Assembly (NCBI GenBank): GCA_032358255.1
Contig: JAULBX010025830.1
Coordinates: 183,697 to 247,696, forward strand
Origin: Heterotrichella gracilis
Taxonomy: Eukaryota; Sar; Xanthophyceae; Tribonematales; Xanthonemataceae
Direction of reading: 5' to 3'
Length of the DNA: 64,000 bases
Position 1 is the first letter of the stretch. Every line of letters starts with the position of its first letter. Positions 11,101 to 21,757 of this stretch are shown in pieces. Below the pieces are notes generated by a model, which was not told the DNA's origin, ran no database searches, and saw only the letters and a list, made by a program, of their open reading frames with translations. Both the position numbers and the translations under genes were made by a program.

Positions 11101-13475
11101 GGACAGTGTCTTCTATCATTGATAATGAATGTGTATTTTTTTCCTGTTGCTATGGCAATGAATTTGCAACATCGGGTATGTACCCTACTAGGGTGAAGCA
11201 GCATGTCATCATTGATATGAATGGTTTTTGATGCAGGTGGTCTGGCCTGATGCGTGGTGCGGTGTCAGTCGCCTTGGTGTACTACAGCTACGACCCCCAT
11301 GGAGTGTCGTCTGACCCCCTTCTGTCCACACTGATATCAACCACACTGGTCTCAGTGCTGTTCTCGGTACTGTTCTTTGGAGCCCTGACCAAGCCCCTCC
11401 TTGACTACATGCTTCCCCCTCAAAGTGGACACGACGATGAAGGTAAGACCCCTGTCCTTACCCTCTGCCTACAGCTGTTCTACTAGTCCCAATGGCAACT
11501 TGCCAGATTCATATCCATGTTCATTGGCAACATATAGTGGGGTGTATGGCCACAATTGTAGCAAAATGCACAATTGTTGCAAAATGGCAACATTTTTGCA
11601 AAATGCACACAAATTGGCTGCACGTAGCATGGGAAGTCGCATGGGGAGCCCTTGTGCCAGACTCTGACGGTTCTCATTTTGCCACTTATTTCTTACTTTA
11701 TCCACAAGAGCTTCAACTGCAAGTTGAAGTTAAATGCATGCTGCAGCAGGTGATCATGAGGCCCAGGAGGCAGAGATGGTTGGCTTCAGTGCTGGCAACC
11801 ACAAGAGTGGCGGTGGCTCGTGGGGTTGGCTGGCACACGAGGACAGCTTCACTTATGCCCCTGTTGGTACGGAACCTGGCCCAGTGCATTGAATCTGCAT
11901 TTTTTGTGGACATGCATACTAAATCCATGCAACATGGTGGTGATACTGCTTTCTCGAAGTCGAGTGAAGCTGATAAAGCGTAGGCATGCAAGCACCACGT
12001 TCTGTTTGCATTGGTCAGGTGCAACGCTCGCAAACTGATAATGCACGGGATGCTGACTGGTGTCAATTGGTGCAGGCTTCCAGCTGCCCCATCACGAATT
12101 CATTTATTTATTTATGTAATTATTATTTGTTTGTTTATTTCGGTGCAGGCTTCCAGCTGCCCCATCACGAAGACGCTGCTGCAGATGCTGTGACCCACAC
12201 TGTGGACGGCAACGAGGATGACTTCCACACACACATGGAAATCGTTGCTGACCAAGCACATGGACACCATGACCCATCCAGCGATGCAGCTACAATCGGC
12301 GTCACTGATGCTGATGCCCTGGATGCGGGCGGCAATGCCAATTTTGGTGCGTGATTGTGAAAGTATGAAAAAAGAAGTAAATGAGTTATAACATGTTTGC
12401 AATTGCGCAGTCCTGTGTGTCTTGAATGTTACATGGGGGTCCCCATACGAGAGCTAAACGTGTTACATGCTGCAACAACCTGGCAAATGCATGCCATATG
12501 TACTTTATATTTATATTACTGTGCAACATCCAGCGGTTATTCAGCCAATGCCACCATGCATTTACCTTTGGAAATTAATGATTCGAGGCTTGGCAACACT
12601 TTGCAGATGACATACAGTTGTCAGAACCCGTCGCGACTGGATCATCGTCTTCCCCACTCACCTCTCCTACCCAAAAGGACGCCCCAGTCAAGCTCAAATG
12701 GGCAAGCAAGCTCAAGACGCTCATCCCGACCAAAGCACGCGGGTCTAATGACGACCTGCAGAGCATCTCAAGGGACAGGCAACAACCCACGTTGTCAGGA
12801 AACCTGGCGTCACTATCACCTCAACTAGGACGGGCATCGGCTCCTGCTGGGCGCGGCATTGTGCGCTCCTTGTCAGGAAGCAACCTCAGCACAACAATCT
12901 CAGGGCCAGGCTCCAGCGCATCCCCAATGGCGATGCCGGGGCAGCACTTCCAGCCTCCCCGCCTGGTTCGCGTGTCAGCCCCCTTGGCTGGGGAGGATGC
13001 GGAATTCAGCGTCATGCCGAGCTCCCACAGCTACACCAGCGGCCAGACGTTCATGGACCACTATGGGCTCTCGCGTGCCAGCGCACGCCCATCCGGCACC
13101 GATCAGGATGAGGAGGCGGCTGGCGCGGTGGTGGGCAAGGTGTCCAAATGGTGGAAGAAGTTTGATGCGCGGTACATGCAGCCCATTTTTGGCGGACCCT
13201 CCGCCCCAGGCTACCAGCAGTTTGTGGAGCAGATGCAGCGCAGTGGGAGCGCCCCATCCCTGCAGGGTTTTGACGCACTGGCTGCCAGGCAGATACCTAG
13301 CCAGGCCTACCATGGGGTCAATCCCTCGCCAACCATGGCTCCCAACCTGGGGCGGGTGAGTGCGGGGCCCTCACCTGCATCTTTCACAGGCCCACAGGGC
13401 CGAGCTGGCCCCACAGGCCCCAGCAGGCAGGGTCCCAGCCAACCCTTGCAGCCGCAGCGCAAGGGCACTCATTGA
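8183..13475 (+). CDS. NHX-type Na+(K+)/H+ antiporter
   Basis: Endomembrane cation/proton exchanger of the CPA1/NHX family. Twelve exons (8183-8327, 8552-8609, 8740-8877, 8966-9140, 9452-9607, 9889-10044, 10323-10562, 10770-10918, 11237-11442, 11750-11866, 12149-12346, 12607-13475) join in phase to 868 aa. An N-terminal hydrophobic stretch (MRSVSRLLLAAMVG) looks like a signal peptide. The amiloride-site motif FFTYFLPPI is at about 112-120. The ion-site helices are ATDSV (about 183-187) and GEGVINDATS (Asn212-Asp213). WWSGLMRGAVSVAL lies near residue 400. Membrane helices end near residue 465. The remaining about 400 residues are a Gly/Ser/Pro-rich, His-containing cytosolic tail, long for the family. 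Intron copies of exons 4 and 11 are listed separately. Confidence 0.92.
9206..9300 (+). repeat. tandem copy of NHX exon 4 end plus donor
   Basis: The segment starting GGCGTTTTCAAAAGT at 9107 (exon 4 end, donor and intron start) is repeated about 100 bp downstream with scattered changes. The copied donor is GTGGGTTATG. It is now intronic. Confidence 0.8.
12075..12098 (+). repeat. copy of NHX exon 11 acceptor and start
   Basis: TGCAG plus GCTTCCAGCTGCCCCATCAC occurs at 12071-12094 and again at the functional acceptor 12144-12168. A T-rich ATTTATTT tract separates them. The copy diverges after CACGAA. Confidence 0.85.
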
Positions 13476-14141
13476 GGGTCACTCTCCTTGCGTTTGGAAC
13501 CCTAGCTCTAGCTACCAGGGTGTTTATTGCTTAGGACTATTTTAGATACCCAGTAAATACGTAGGAATTGGGGACGACGGCCTGTTGTAACAGTTTGTAG
13601 TACAAGCCACTTGCAGCTGGATGCTGATAAATTGGTCCATGAGATTGGGGTGTTGACCAGCATTTTGATGTAATCACTTCGTTAGGTGATAATTGAAATG
13701 CAAAGTTGACCGCCGCGGCGCTGCACCACCGTGCTGAAGGCTTCCTGTCTCGCCAGCGGCCTGGCCCTTACGAAGCATACCCTTAGGCTAGGGCAGGATA
13801 GCAACCCCACGATGGTGGTGGTGCAGGGCATTTGAGCCCACTTGGGGTTTTGGATCCCTTTGCATCCTGTGAATGCATTCTATCCAGCAGGATAATCCTG
13901 AAATAATATGCCTGCATCAAAAATCACTGCATGAAATCCATGAACCTCAGCACCCTGCACCTCGGGACAGGATCAAACAATGGGGATTGAGGATTCTAGA
14001 ACGACAAAATGGGTTTTCGAGAAAAACCTGGTTAGCATACATCATGACAAGGTATCGCTGTTTGGTGACATAGTTCTCCTCAAGAAACACGATTATGTGA
14101 ATGGTTTTGCCCCATCGCAGATTGTAACAGGGTCCTGCAGG
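13476..14141. other. NHX 3' UTR and RBM5-like promoter
   Basis: TGTAA, the chlorophycean polyadenylation signal, occurs at 13586-13590, about 110 bp after the NHX stop. The rest is taken as the upstream region of the next gene; no coding exon is recognised. Confidence 0.55.
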
Positions 14142-17100
14142 ATGTCGTACAGTGAGTGACATGCTCTGTTTCCTTTGGTGCCTTTTTGCAATGCCCTTTG
14201 GCACGCTACTGAAGCTCTCGACACGTTTTGCAGGAGAACGGCGCAGGAGCCGCTCGCCGCGTAGAAGTAGGTCCCGCTCCCGTTCCAGGTATGTGCTTAT
14301 TGCATGCATATGTTCGTGTTACAAGGGTGCATGCCACATGATGGGCTGCCATTTCAGGCGCATTACGTTCCTCTTCCGCAGGGATAGACACAGGAACAGG
14401 GACAGGGACAGGGATAGGGATAGCGACAGGAGCTACAGAGGGGAACCCAGGAGGTATGTAGGCGAATGTGGAAGTCCCATGTTGCTCCATTGTGTGTGTG
14501 CCAATGCGTGGGGGTTCTGAAGTGGCACTATAAACCGTGCAAAAACATCAACACAAGGACACCACGCGTTGTAGGTATGAAACGGAAAGGGATGGAAACC
14601 GTGGCAGGCCTGAGGAGAACCGGGTGGCGGACATCAAAGGTAAGTACCCTTACCCCCTTGGTCCCATGCTGTGTCCATGCTCACCTGTGCAGCACAAAGC
14701 CCAGCAAACCACGCACTGGTGCAGGCCACTACGAGCAAACCTTCAGTAGCGCTGGGCGGGCCTTTGAAGACAACGGTGGTCTCCCTGCCATTGGCTCTCA
14801 CAGCGCTCAACCCCCCCTTGAAACGTTCCATGGCAGTGGTCCCCCACCAGACCAAGGCTTCCAGAACACGCCTGGCTCCGAGCCCTATTACCCTGAGTAT
14901 TATGACGTACCCCAGGCAAGGCTTGCTTCCACCGTGCCATGTCCCATGCCCCAGCCCTCTACTGTACCCCCAAGGAGCAGCCCCAGCAACCCAACCTCAG
15001 CCCCCTGCCCCCGGCCGCGCCCTGCCCTGCCCCCACTGACAGTGCTGCCTACCAACACAGGTCGCTGCCCTGCCCACCCCCCCCACCCTGCCTGCCCCTG
15101 TGGGAGCGCAGCCAGTGCAGTCACGACATGAAGGGGCACACTACTACCCAGGGACCAACCCCGAGCGACAGTACCAGGACCCGCAGTACTCTGGGCAACA
15201 ATACCACGGTTCACAGTATTCCGGGCAACAGTACCAAGGGTCTGGCCAACGGGGAGGGGTAGATGAGGGCCATTTTTGGGACCCTAACAACCCTAGCACT
15301 GACCTGGGCCGCTACGCTGACACGTACGAGGATGATTACCACCAGGAGAGAATGGAACATGGCCACGAGGTAGGGATCTGGTTGGTCAAATGTTCGCCAT
15401 ATTGCATATCTCTCTGCGCGCCACCTACAGTAACATCTGTCAACCCGGGGTTGTGGTGCCGCCGCTGGCATGTACCTCCGGTAAGAAACCCTAAACCCTA
15501 AACTCTCCGGTTCCTGACTGTGCTGCTACAGTGCCACTCCGCATCGCTGTCAGGTTGCATATTGCGCTCTCAACCCCACAGCCGTGCATTGTGTAGCCCT
15601 AAACGCTACATTGCTTTCAACCCTTGAACCCTAAACCCTCAACTGCAGGGCGGGCAGCAGCGGCAAAACTACTACCATTGCTATCATGTTGCATATTGCG
15701 CTCTCAATCCCCACGGAATGTTTGCCGTGCGTCGGTGTAAACCCTACAGCGTAAGCTTCCCTACATCGCTCTCAAACCCTTGGGTGGCTTGAACCCTGAA
15801 CCCCCACTCGCAGGGTGGGCAGCAGCGGCAAGATGATTACCATCGGAATCCTCACCGCAGCCATGGGCACAGGCGCCGGAGTAGCCGCAGCAGTAGCCGC
15901 AGCCGCAGCCGGAGCAGAAGCCGGAGTAGGAGTAGGAGTATGGGCAGGGGGCGGGACAGGAGCAGGGAGCGGCAGCGGGGCAGCGACTGGGACAGGAACT
16001 ATTACCACAGTGCGTGCCGCGCGCTCCTGCGGGTTGTGGGCAAGGGTGGCAGGCGCTTGGTGTAGCTTTTCGTGCATTTCCAAGGGTGTAGTGCAACTGG
16101 AGGTGTAGTAAGCCGTGGGGATTCTCCATCTAAATACTTGCCGCACTTCAATGGGCAATGGAGCACAGTGGGCAACCGTGCACATACTTTTCCAATGCCC
16201 CACATGGCCACATCATGAGCAAAGCTGCGCCTTGCTCGCACTCTTTTACCCCAGCAGGGTCTCAGCAGCCACTCTCGTGCTCTTTCGGGGGACCCAGTTC
16301 TGGTTGTTCACATGCCCATGCACATGTTCCAGGCCGGTATGCTGCCAACCTGGCTGCGGGGTTGGACAGCGACGACGGGGGGCGCAGCGAGGGGGATGAA
16401 GGGGATGACAGGCACCACTCGCGCAGGCGCAGGGATGAGCCGGGCAGCAAGATCCTGTGTGTCAAGGTGCGCGTAAACCCCAATCAGGGTTGCCTTAATT
16501 CTGTTACTGGGGCAATGCTGTGGTTAATCAGGCAGGCTGCTTGATAAAGAAATTACCAGTATGTGGCATGTTTTACTGCTTACCCATGTGCTGGAACCGA
16601 CATGGCTACAAAGCACATTTGTAACCAGAAACCCATGCCATTTGGGTTCCAGCAGCAATGGATGAGCTGTCACCCTTTCACTATCTGCGCCATCCTTGGC
16701 CCTGCCTTGGCATTTTTGCCCATCATGCAAACGTCCAAGGACACTTTTGGCCATGGCATTGTGACACGCGTGGTGCCCAGTGCAGTCAACTCGTTCCTCG
16801 ATGTAAGATTAGCATATGCCTAGCTATCCTGATGCACTTGGAGGAGCTTATCACTTTCTCTTGGGAAAATATTTCCATTTAGGGTTTAGGGTTTGAAATT
16901 GCCCATTCCAAGAAATTGCCCGGCATTTGCATTGCACCAACTTTGTAGTTTGTAGTCTTTAATTTGCTATTTTCTTGTGCTTGCAGGGCCTGCCAGATGA
17001 AGCAGAGGAGGCGGACATCTACAAGCTGTTTGAAGGTGTGTGTGGGGGGGGGGGACGGTGGTGCTGTGTAGTTGTGGGTGGATGGGTGGGGGCAGGCAGG

Positions 17101-20100
17101 AATTGGAGTGTCGTGTGCTGGCAGCTGCCGAAAGTGCTCTGCCCCACTACCTGCGGCTGTTAACTGCCGAGTTCAAGTGGGTCTGGATAACATAGTGTGC
17201 CTGGGTAAGTAAAGAGTGTTAGGGTGCAATGCACTGGTTGATCCCTGGCCATGCATCTTCACTTGGTGCTGACCCCTGGCTGTGCATGTGCAGGCCTGCC
17301 TGGGCTTCTGGATGTGCGGCTGCCAAGGGACAGGGCAACTGGGCTGGCGAGGGGCACAGCCTTCGTGGTGAGTGGTGTAGGGTTTCGGGTTTAGGGTCAC
17401 TGGTGAGTTGGAGGCAAAGACCAGCTGCGTGGCCGCATCCCAGCATGCAAGTGGATCTTTGGGTGCCAAGGGCAGATCCCAGCACATTGCGCCAGCACAA
17501 GGCAGCAGCATTGCTTCATCACATACGGCATGCTCGCCTATCGTGGAACACATGCCTGCACCTTCTGAGAACCCTGCTCAATCCACTCCACCTGCCCGCC
17601 ACCCCCCCGACCCTTCCCCACACACCACCTCTCCCCCGCCCCACAGGAATTCGACACTACTACCTGCGCTGACCCCATCATGCGCACAGAGAGGAGGTTC
17701 CAGCTGGAGGTGTGCGGCCAGCCCGTGAGAATAGCATACAGCCGCATTCCGCCACCCGGCCATGCTGTCTCCTCAGCGCAGGACGCGCAGTCCGCCCTGG
17801 ACTGGGTATGCAGCAGGTGCCAGGCGGTGAATTTTGCAAGGTGGGGTGCGGTAAACCATATACCTTAATCCTGAACTCTGCCAGTTTAGTGTCATATCCC
17901 AAAACCCTACATCTTCAATATGTACGGTGAGGATCTGCCACACGTGGCAGGCGGTAAATTTTGCAAGGTGCAGGCCCTCAACCCTGTAAACCCTAAACCC
18001 TGAACCCTGTGCTTTGCCTTTTGGGGCGCTTGAAACCCTGAACCCTGCCATGTGGGTCGACAACAACCCTTAAGGTTTAGGGAATAGGGTGCTACCAGTG
18101 CAGCTACGTGGGTCCATCCAATACTGTAGAAATGCCAAGAAAGATTTCCTCGCCTTGTGCCTCCCACCTTATATGACCCCTCCCCTCCCCTTCCAGGCGA
18201 CTTGAGTGCTTCCAGTGCAGCTGCGTGCGCTCATCAGATGTGGAGCGGGTGAATGCTGAGCCAGAGGGGCCCTCGCCCATACTCAAGGTGTCGGGGCTGG
18301 AGCCGCAGACAGGGTGAGTCGGCGTTGTCTAAGGTTCTAGGGTTTTCCGTTCAGGGTTAGAGGGTGTAGAGTAAGGTCATAGGGTTAAAGGTTTAGGTCA
18401 TGCCTCGTACCGCTCCATCCATGAGCTGTAGTTTGATTGTCAATGGCCGACGTATTTTACCGCCTTCTGCTCCCCGTTTGGCCTAGCCAGGACATCGCCT
18501 GTTCTCCATGTATATAGCTAATTACCAACCACCTCCTCCCCCCTGTCCCCAGCGAGGACACGCTCCACTACCTGTTCTCAGTGCACGCCGCGGTGCGCGA
18601 CATCCGCATCATTCGCGACAAGTTCACAGGGGCGCCGCGCGGCTTTGCCTTTGTGCAGTTTGCAACCGTGCTGGAGGCAGCCAAGGTCATGCAGCTGATG
18701 CAGGTGGGTTTCAGGGTTTTAGGGTTCGCCTCAATGCACTTTGCCACAGCCACCAAGCAGGTCAGATCATGCAGCCGGTGCAGGCTTGGGCTGCGCCAGA
18801 AGTGTGGGAAAGGAAACGCTGGTTTCGTATGTGTCTAGGGTTGACACCACAGCGATTGTAATTGAGTAGGCTTGCAGTTCAGGATGCTCTCACTTACCCT
18901 GCCTCCTCCACTGTTGACCACAGGGCACTGAAAAAATCCTAAACCCTAAACCCTCCTCCCCTGCCTCCATCAGGGCACCGTCCCCACCGGCCAGACCACC
19001 CCCCTGCGCCTCATGTACGCCAAGGACCGCATCACCAAGGACCGGGAGCGGGGGCCGGGGGCAGCGCAGGCGGTACAGGCAGTGGAGGTGGGTGGGTGGG
19101 TGATGTGTGTGGGGTGTGGGGTGTGGGGGCCGGATGGGGGCACAATCTGAAGGGCAGCATCCACGTGGGACTGTGCCAGCCACATGGGGCTAGCCTTCCC
19201 TCATGGCCCTCTCCAACACTGCAACATTGGGCGATTCCTGCGTGTATCACCATTGTGTTGCCGTATGCCATGTCGAGACAAAGCTAGGGAGAACGGCGCC
19301 GCGCGTTGGTCACCCCCGCGGTGCCGCTGCTCCTCACCCCCTTGTTTACCCTCCGCGCCCATCCCCCCGCAGGCCGCTCAGGCCATGAATGCCTATGCCG
19401 GGTGGGAGCCCACCGAGTTTGATGAGGCGGCACTGGACCCTGCGGCTGGTGGTGGTGGTGCTGAGGGTGGTGGTGGTGGAGGGGGTGGTGGCGAGGAGCA
19501 GGCGGGCAGCAGCCAGCAGGACGCCAACAGTGCCAACGCACAGCAGTTGGGCTTTACGTACGACAGCGCGACAGGTGCGTGCATAGGGTTTGGGGTTCAG
19601 GGTGAACAAGTGTATAGGGGTTAGGGTTCAGGGTTCAGGTGGGTTGCCTGTCCTGATTCACAAGTGTTGTGGCGATTTGAAGTTGTGATTGTGGGGGATA
19701 GGTTGTATTTGGTGGAAAGACGTAAGAAAGCTGACCCCCGTGTGTCCACAGGGTATTGGTATGACCCCACCTCGGGGCTGTATTACGATGCCAACACGGG
19801 GCTGTACTACGATGGCCAGCAGCAGCAGTGGATACAGTACGACCAGGCCACGGGCCAGTACAGGCCAGTGGGCACAGGGGAGACACAGGGGGAGACTCAG
19901 GGAGGGGCAGTGACCACAGCAGCACAGAGCGCGATAGGTGCGACCCTGTGCATTGTGTTTGGGGTTGCGAGGTTTGGGGTGTAGGGTGTAGAGTTTGGGT
20001 GAGCGCGCCTGTGAACGATTTGGTAGTACCAGTAGAGTCCAAAGCATACATATGCGTGCATATGAAGAGAATAATCAAGAAAATGATGAAGGCAGGGGAT

Positions 20101-20796
20101 GACTGATTAATGCCCTTCTGCTGTTGCAGCTGCAACGGATGCGGCAGTGTCTGCCGCCAAGGCACCCGCCCCCAAGCCCTCCGCCCCTGTGCGCCGCCAG
20201 AAGGGTGCAATCATCGGCGCCGCACCCAAACTCAACCACGAGGGGCTCATGGCGGCTGCAAACGCTGCGGAGCAAAAGGTAGGGGCCACGGCACAGGCCG
20301 GACGTAGCAGAGGAGAGGGCTGGCTGGGAACGGATGTGCAGCGAATGGCAGCTTGCATTGCCTCCATGGCGGGGGGGTTACTATGCTGTCAGTTGGGCAG
20401 TGACAGTAAAAATGCCAGCTGGCACACCTGCAGCTGCCACCTCACCCTCGTTGCCAACCCTTGCTTTCTCGATCATGCTCTCCTCCCTGTCCACCCTCTC
20501 GCTCTCACCCCCCTTCCCCCCTCCACCACCAGGCCAAGCTCCACTTGCAGCAGCTGGCACGCGCAAAGAAAGCTGCCGCCAAGGCCACCCGAGCCGCACC
20601 CCCACAGGCCACTGGTGCCGCCAGGCCAGGTCTGGGATCCATGGCCCCACCCACTGCTGCGGCGCCTGCGGCTGGGGCTGGGGCTGGGCCTGGGGCTGGG
20701 GCTGGTGGGGAGGGTGCGGCGCCCAATGTGGTTGTGACCACCCAAGGGGGCGTGCAGGGGCGCATCTTCAAGGGCAAGTGGAGCAAGAAGAACTAG
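14142..20796 (+). CDS. RBM5/RBM10/SUA-like splicing factor
   Basis: Nuclear alternative-splicing regulator of the RBM5/SUA type. Eighteen exons join in phase to 868 aa: 14142-14151, 14234-14288, 14382-14453, 14575-14639, 14725-14915, 15061-15369, 15814-16009, 16258-16466, 16987-17035, 17294-17367, 17647-17840, 18197-18313, 18553-18703, 18974-19087, 19373-19574, 19752-19937, 20130-20278, 20533-20796. Order: RS/RD-rich N-terminus (MSYRERRRSRSPRRS), Tyr/Gln/Pro-rich stretch, second RS block, RRM1 (SKILCVKGLP, RGTAFVEF), RanBP2 zinc finger (DWVCSRC, then CFQCS), RRM2 (ILKVSGL, RGFAFVQF), poly-Gly linker, and OCRE (GYWYDPTSGLYYDANTGLYY). It ends GRIFKGKWSKKN with no G-patch or C2H2 finger. The exon 5 donor at 14916 is GC. 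Exons 5 and 6 are the least certain. Confidence 0.9.
15651..15685 (+). repeat. partial copy of RBM5-like exon 7 start
   Basis: CAG followed by GCGGGCAGCAGCGGCAAAAC at about 15648-15671 matches the real exon 7 start (15811-15835). It is followed by TACCATTG, as in the exon. It sits in the preceding intron between CCCTAAA tracts. Confidence 0.7.
17946..18122 (+). repeat. decayed copies of both zinc-finger exon halves
   Basis: GGCGGTAAATTTTGCAAGGT near 17950 copies the end and donor of exon 11 (17823-17842). TACCAGTGCAGCTACGTG near 18092 copies exon 12 (about 18209). Both lie within the single intron that splits the RanBP2 finger. Confidence 0.75.
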
Positions 20797-21757
20797 CACA
20801 GAGTGTGGTTGGGGTAATGGGCCCCGCGAGGGGGGGCGGTAGGGTAGTGTATTGTAGGTGATGGCAGCATGCAGTTTGAGGGCAATCCGCTGTGCTTATG
20901 GCTGGGGGTGCGCAATGCGAATGCCATGCAAAGTGAACGTTTTCAGTAGCAAGAGCTAGCTTAGGCATTGGTGGCGCTTTGATCTCAAATCGGCGTTGAA
21001 CTGAACTTCAGATCATCATATTGCGATGGATCAATCCATATGTAGAGGGCGCGGACATAGGGCATGGAAAGTGCCTTCAAGGATTGACACTCTTAAGTTA
21101 AGAGTGTCAATCATTGGGTCAAGTTTACGCCGGCGCCGCTGATCTGGCTCCAGAATGCTTGTAATAATAATACCCGACTGTAGCCTTGAATTAATAAATG
21201 AAGTTCATTTAATTTAATAAATGAAGTTCATTGAAGGGTTTGTGCAAATGGCACACCGTCCATGACTGTCACACGGGTGCATGGCATATGCATATGCCGG
21301 CATGGTAGCCTAAGCGTGCCCTTTCATGTCAATTTGAGCAACTATTCAAAGAAATGGAAATTTCAAGCGCGAGAACAATGATGACATGGGGCTGCAGCCT
21401 GCTCCCAGGCTGGGCATGCTGTCAGTGAGCACCATCTTCCAGAACTTGTGGCAAGACTCTCGATACACACGTACAGCGAGCAACATCCGCGGCTGCGTAG
21501 CATTACAAACAAAGCCTCATCGCCTCATCTACCGATGAACTGCAGGGTTGTCAACGAGTACCTTAGGTCACGTCAGTGACCGGGGTGACTATTATGTTGA
21601 TCATCATGCACAGGCTGCATGCCACCATTTAATGGGGATTTATAACTTATGGATGTCAACATCAGATTGCCCTGCAGCTCCCCCCCTCCCCTTGACCAGC
21701 AACACCCCCGCACTTGCGCCCCCCCCCTTCCCTGCCCCTTGCGCTCCCCTCCCCCCC
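20797..21757. other. intergenic, convergent, with small inverted and direct repeats
   Basis: Lies between the 3' ends of the RBM5-like gene and eIF2B gamma. It holds the inverted repeat listed at 21082-21112 and a direct repeat of AATAAATGAAGTTCATT at about 21191-21231. No coding exon is seen. Confidence 0.6.
21082..21112. repeat. 31-bp inverted repeat
   Basis: Arms GATTGACACTCTTA and TAAGAGTGTCAATC pair perfectly around AGT. It lies between two convergent genes. It may be a transposon remnant or affect 3' end formation; the sequence does not decide. Confidence 0.75.

Noticed and set aside
15772-16203. Minus-strand Ala/Pro-rich frame
   Set aside because: It is the antisense of the RS-repeat exon 15814-16009 of the RBM5-like gene.
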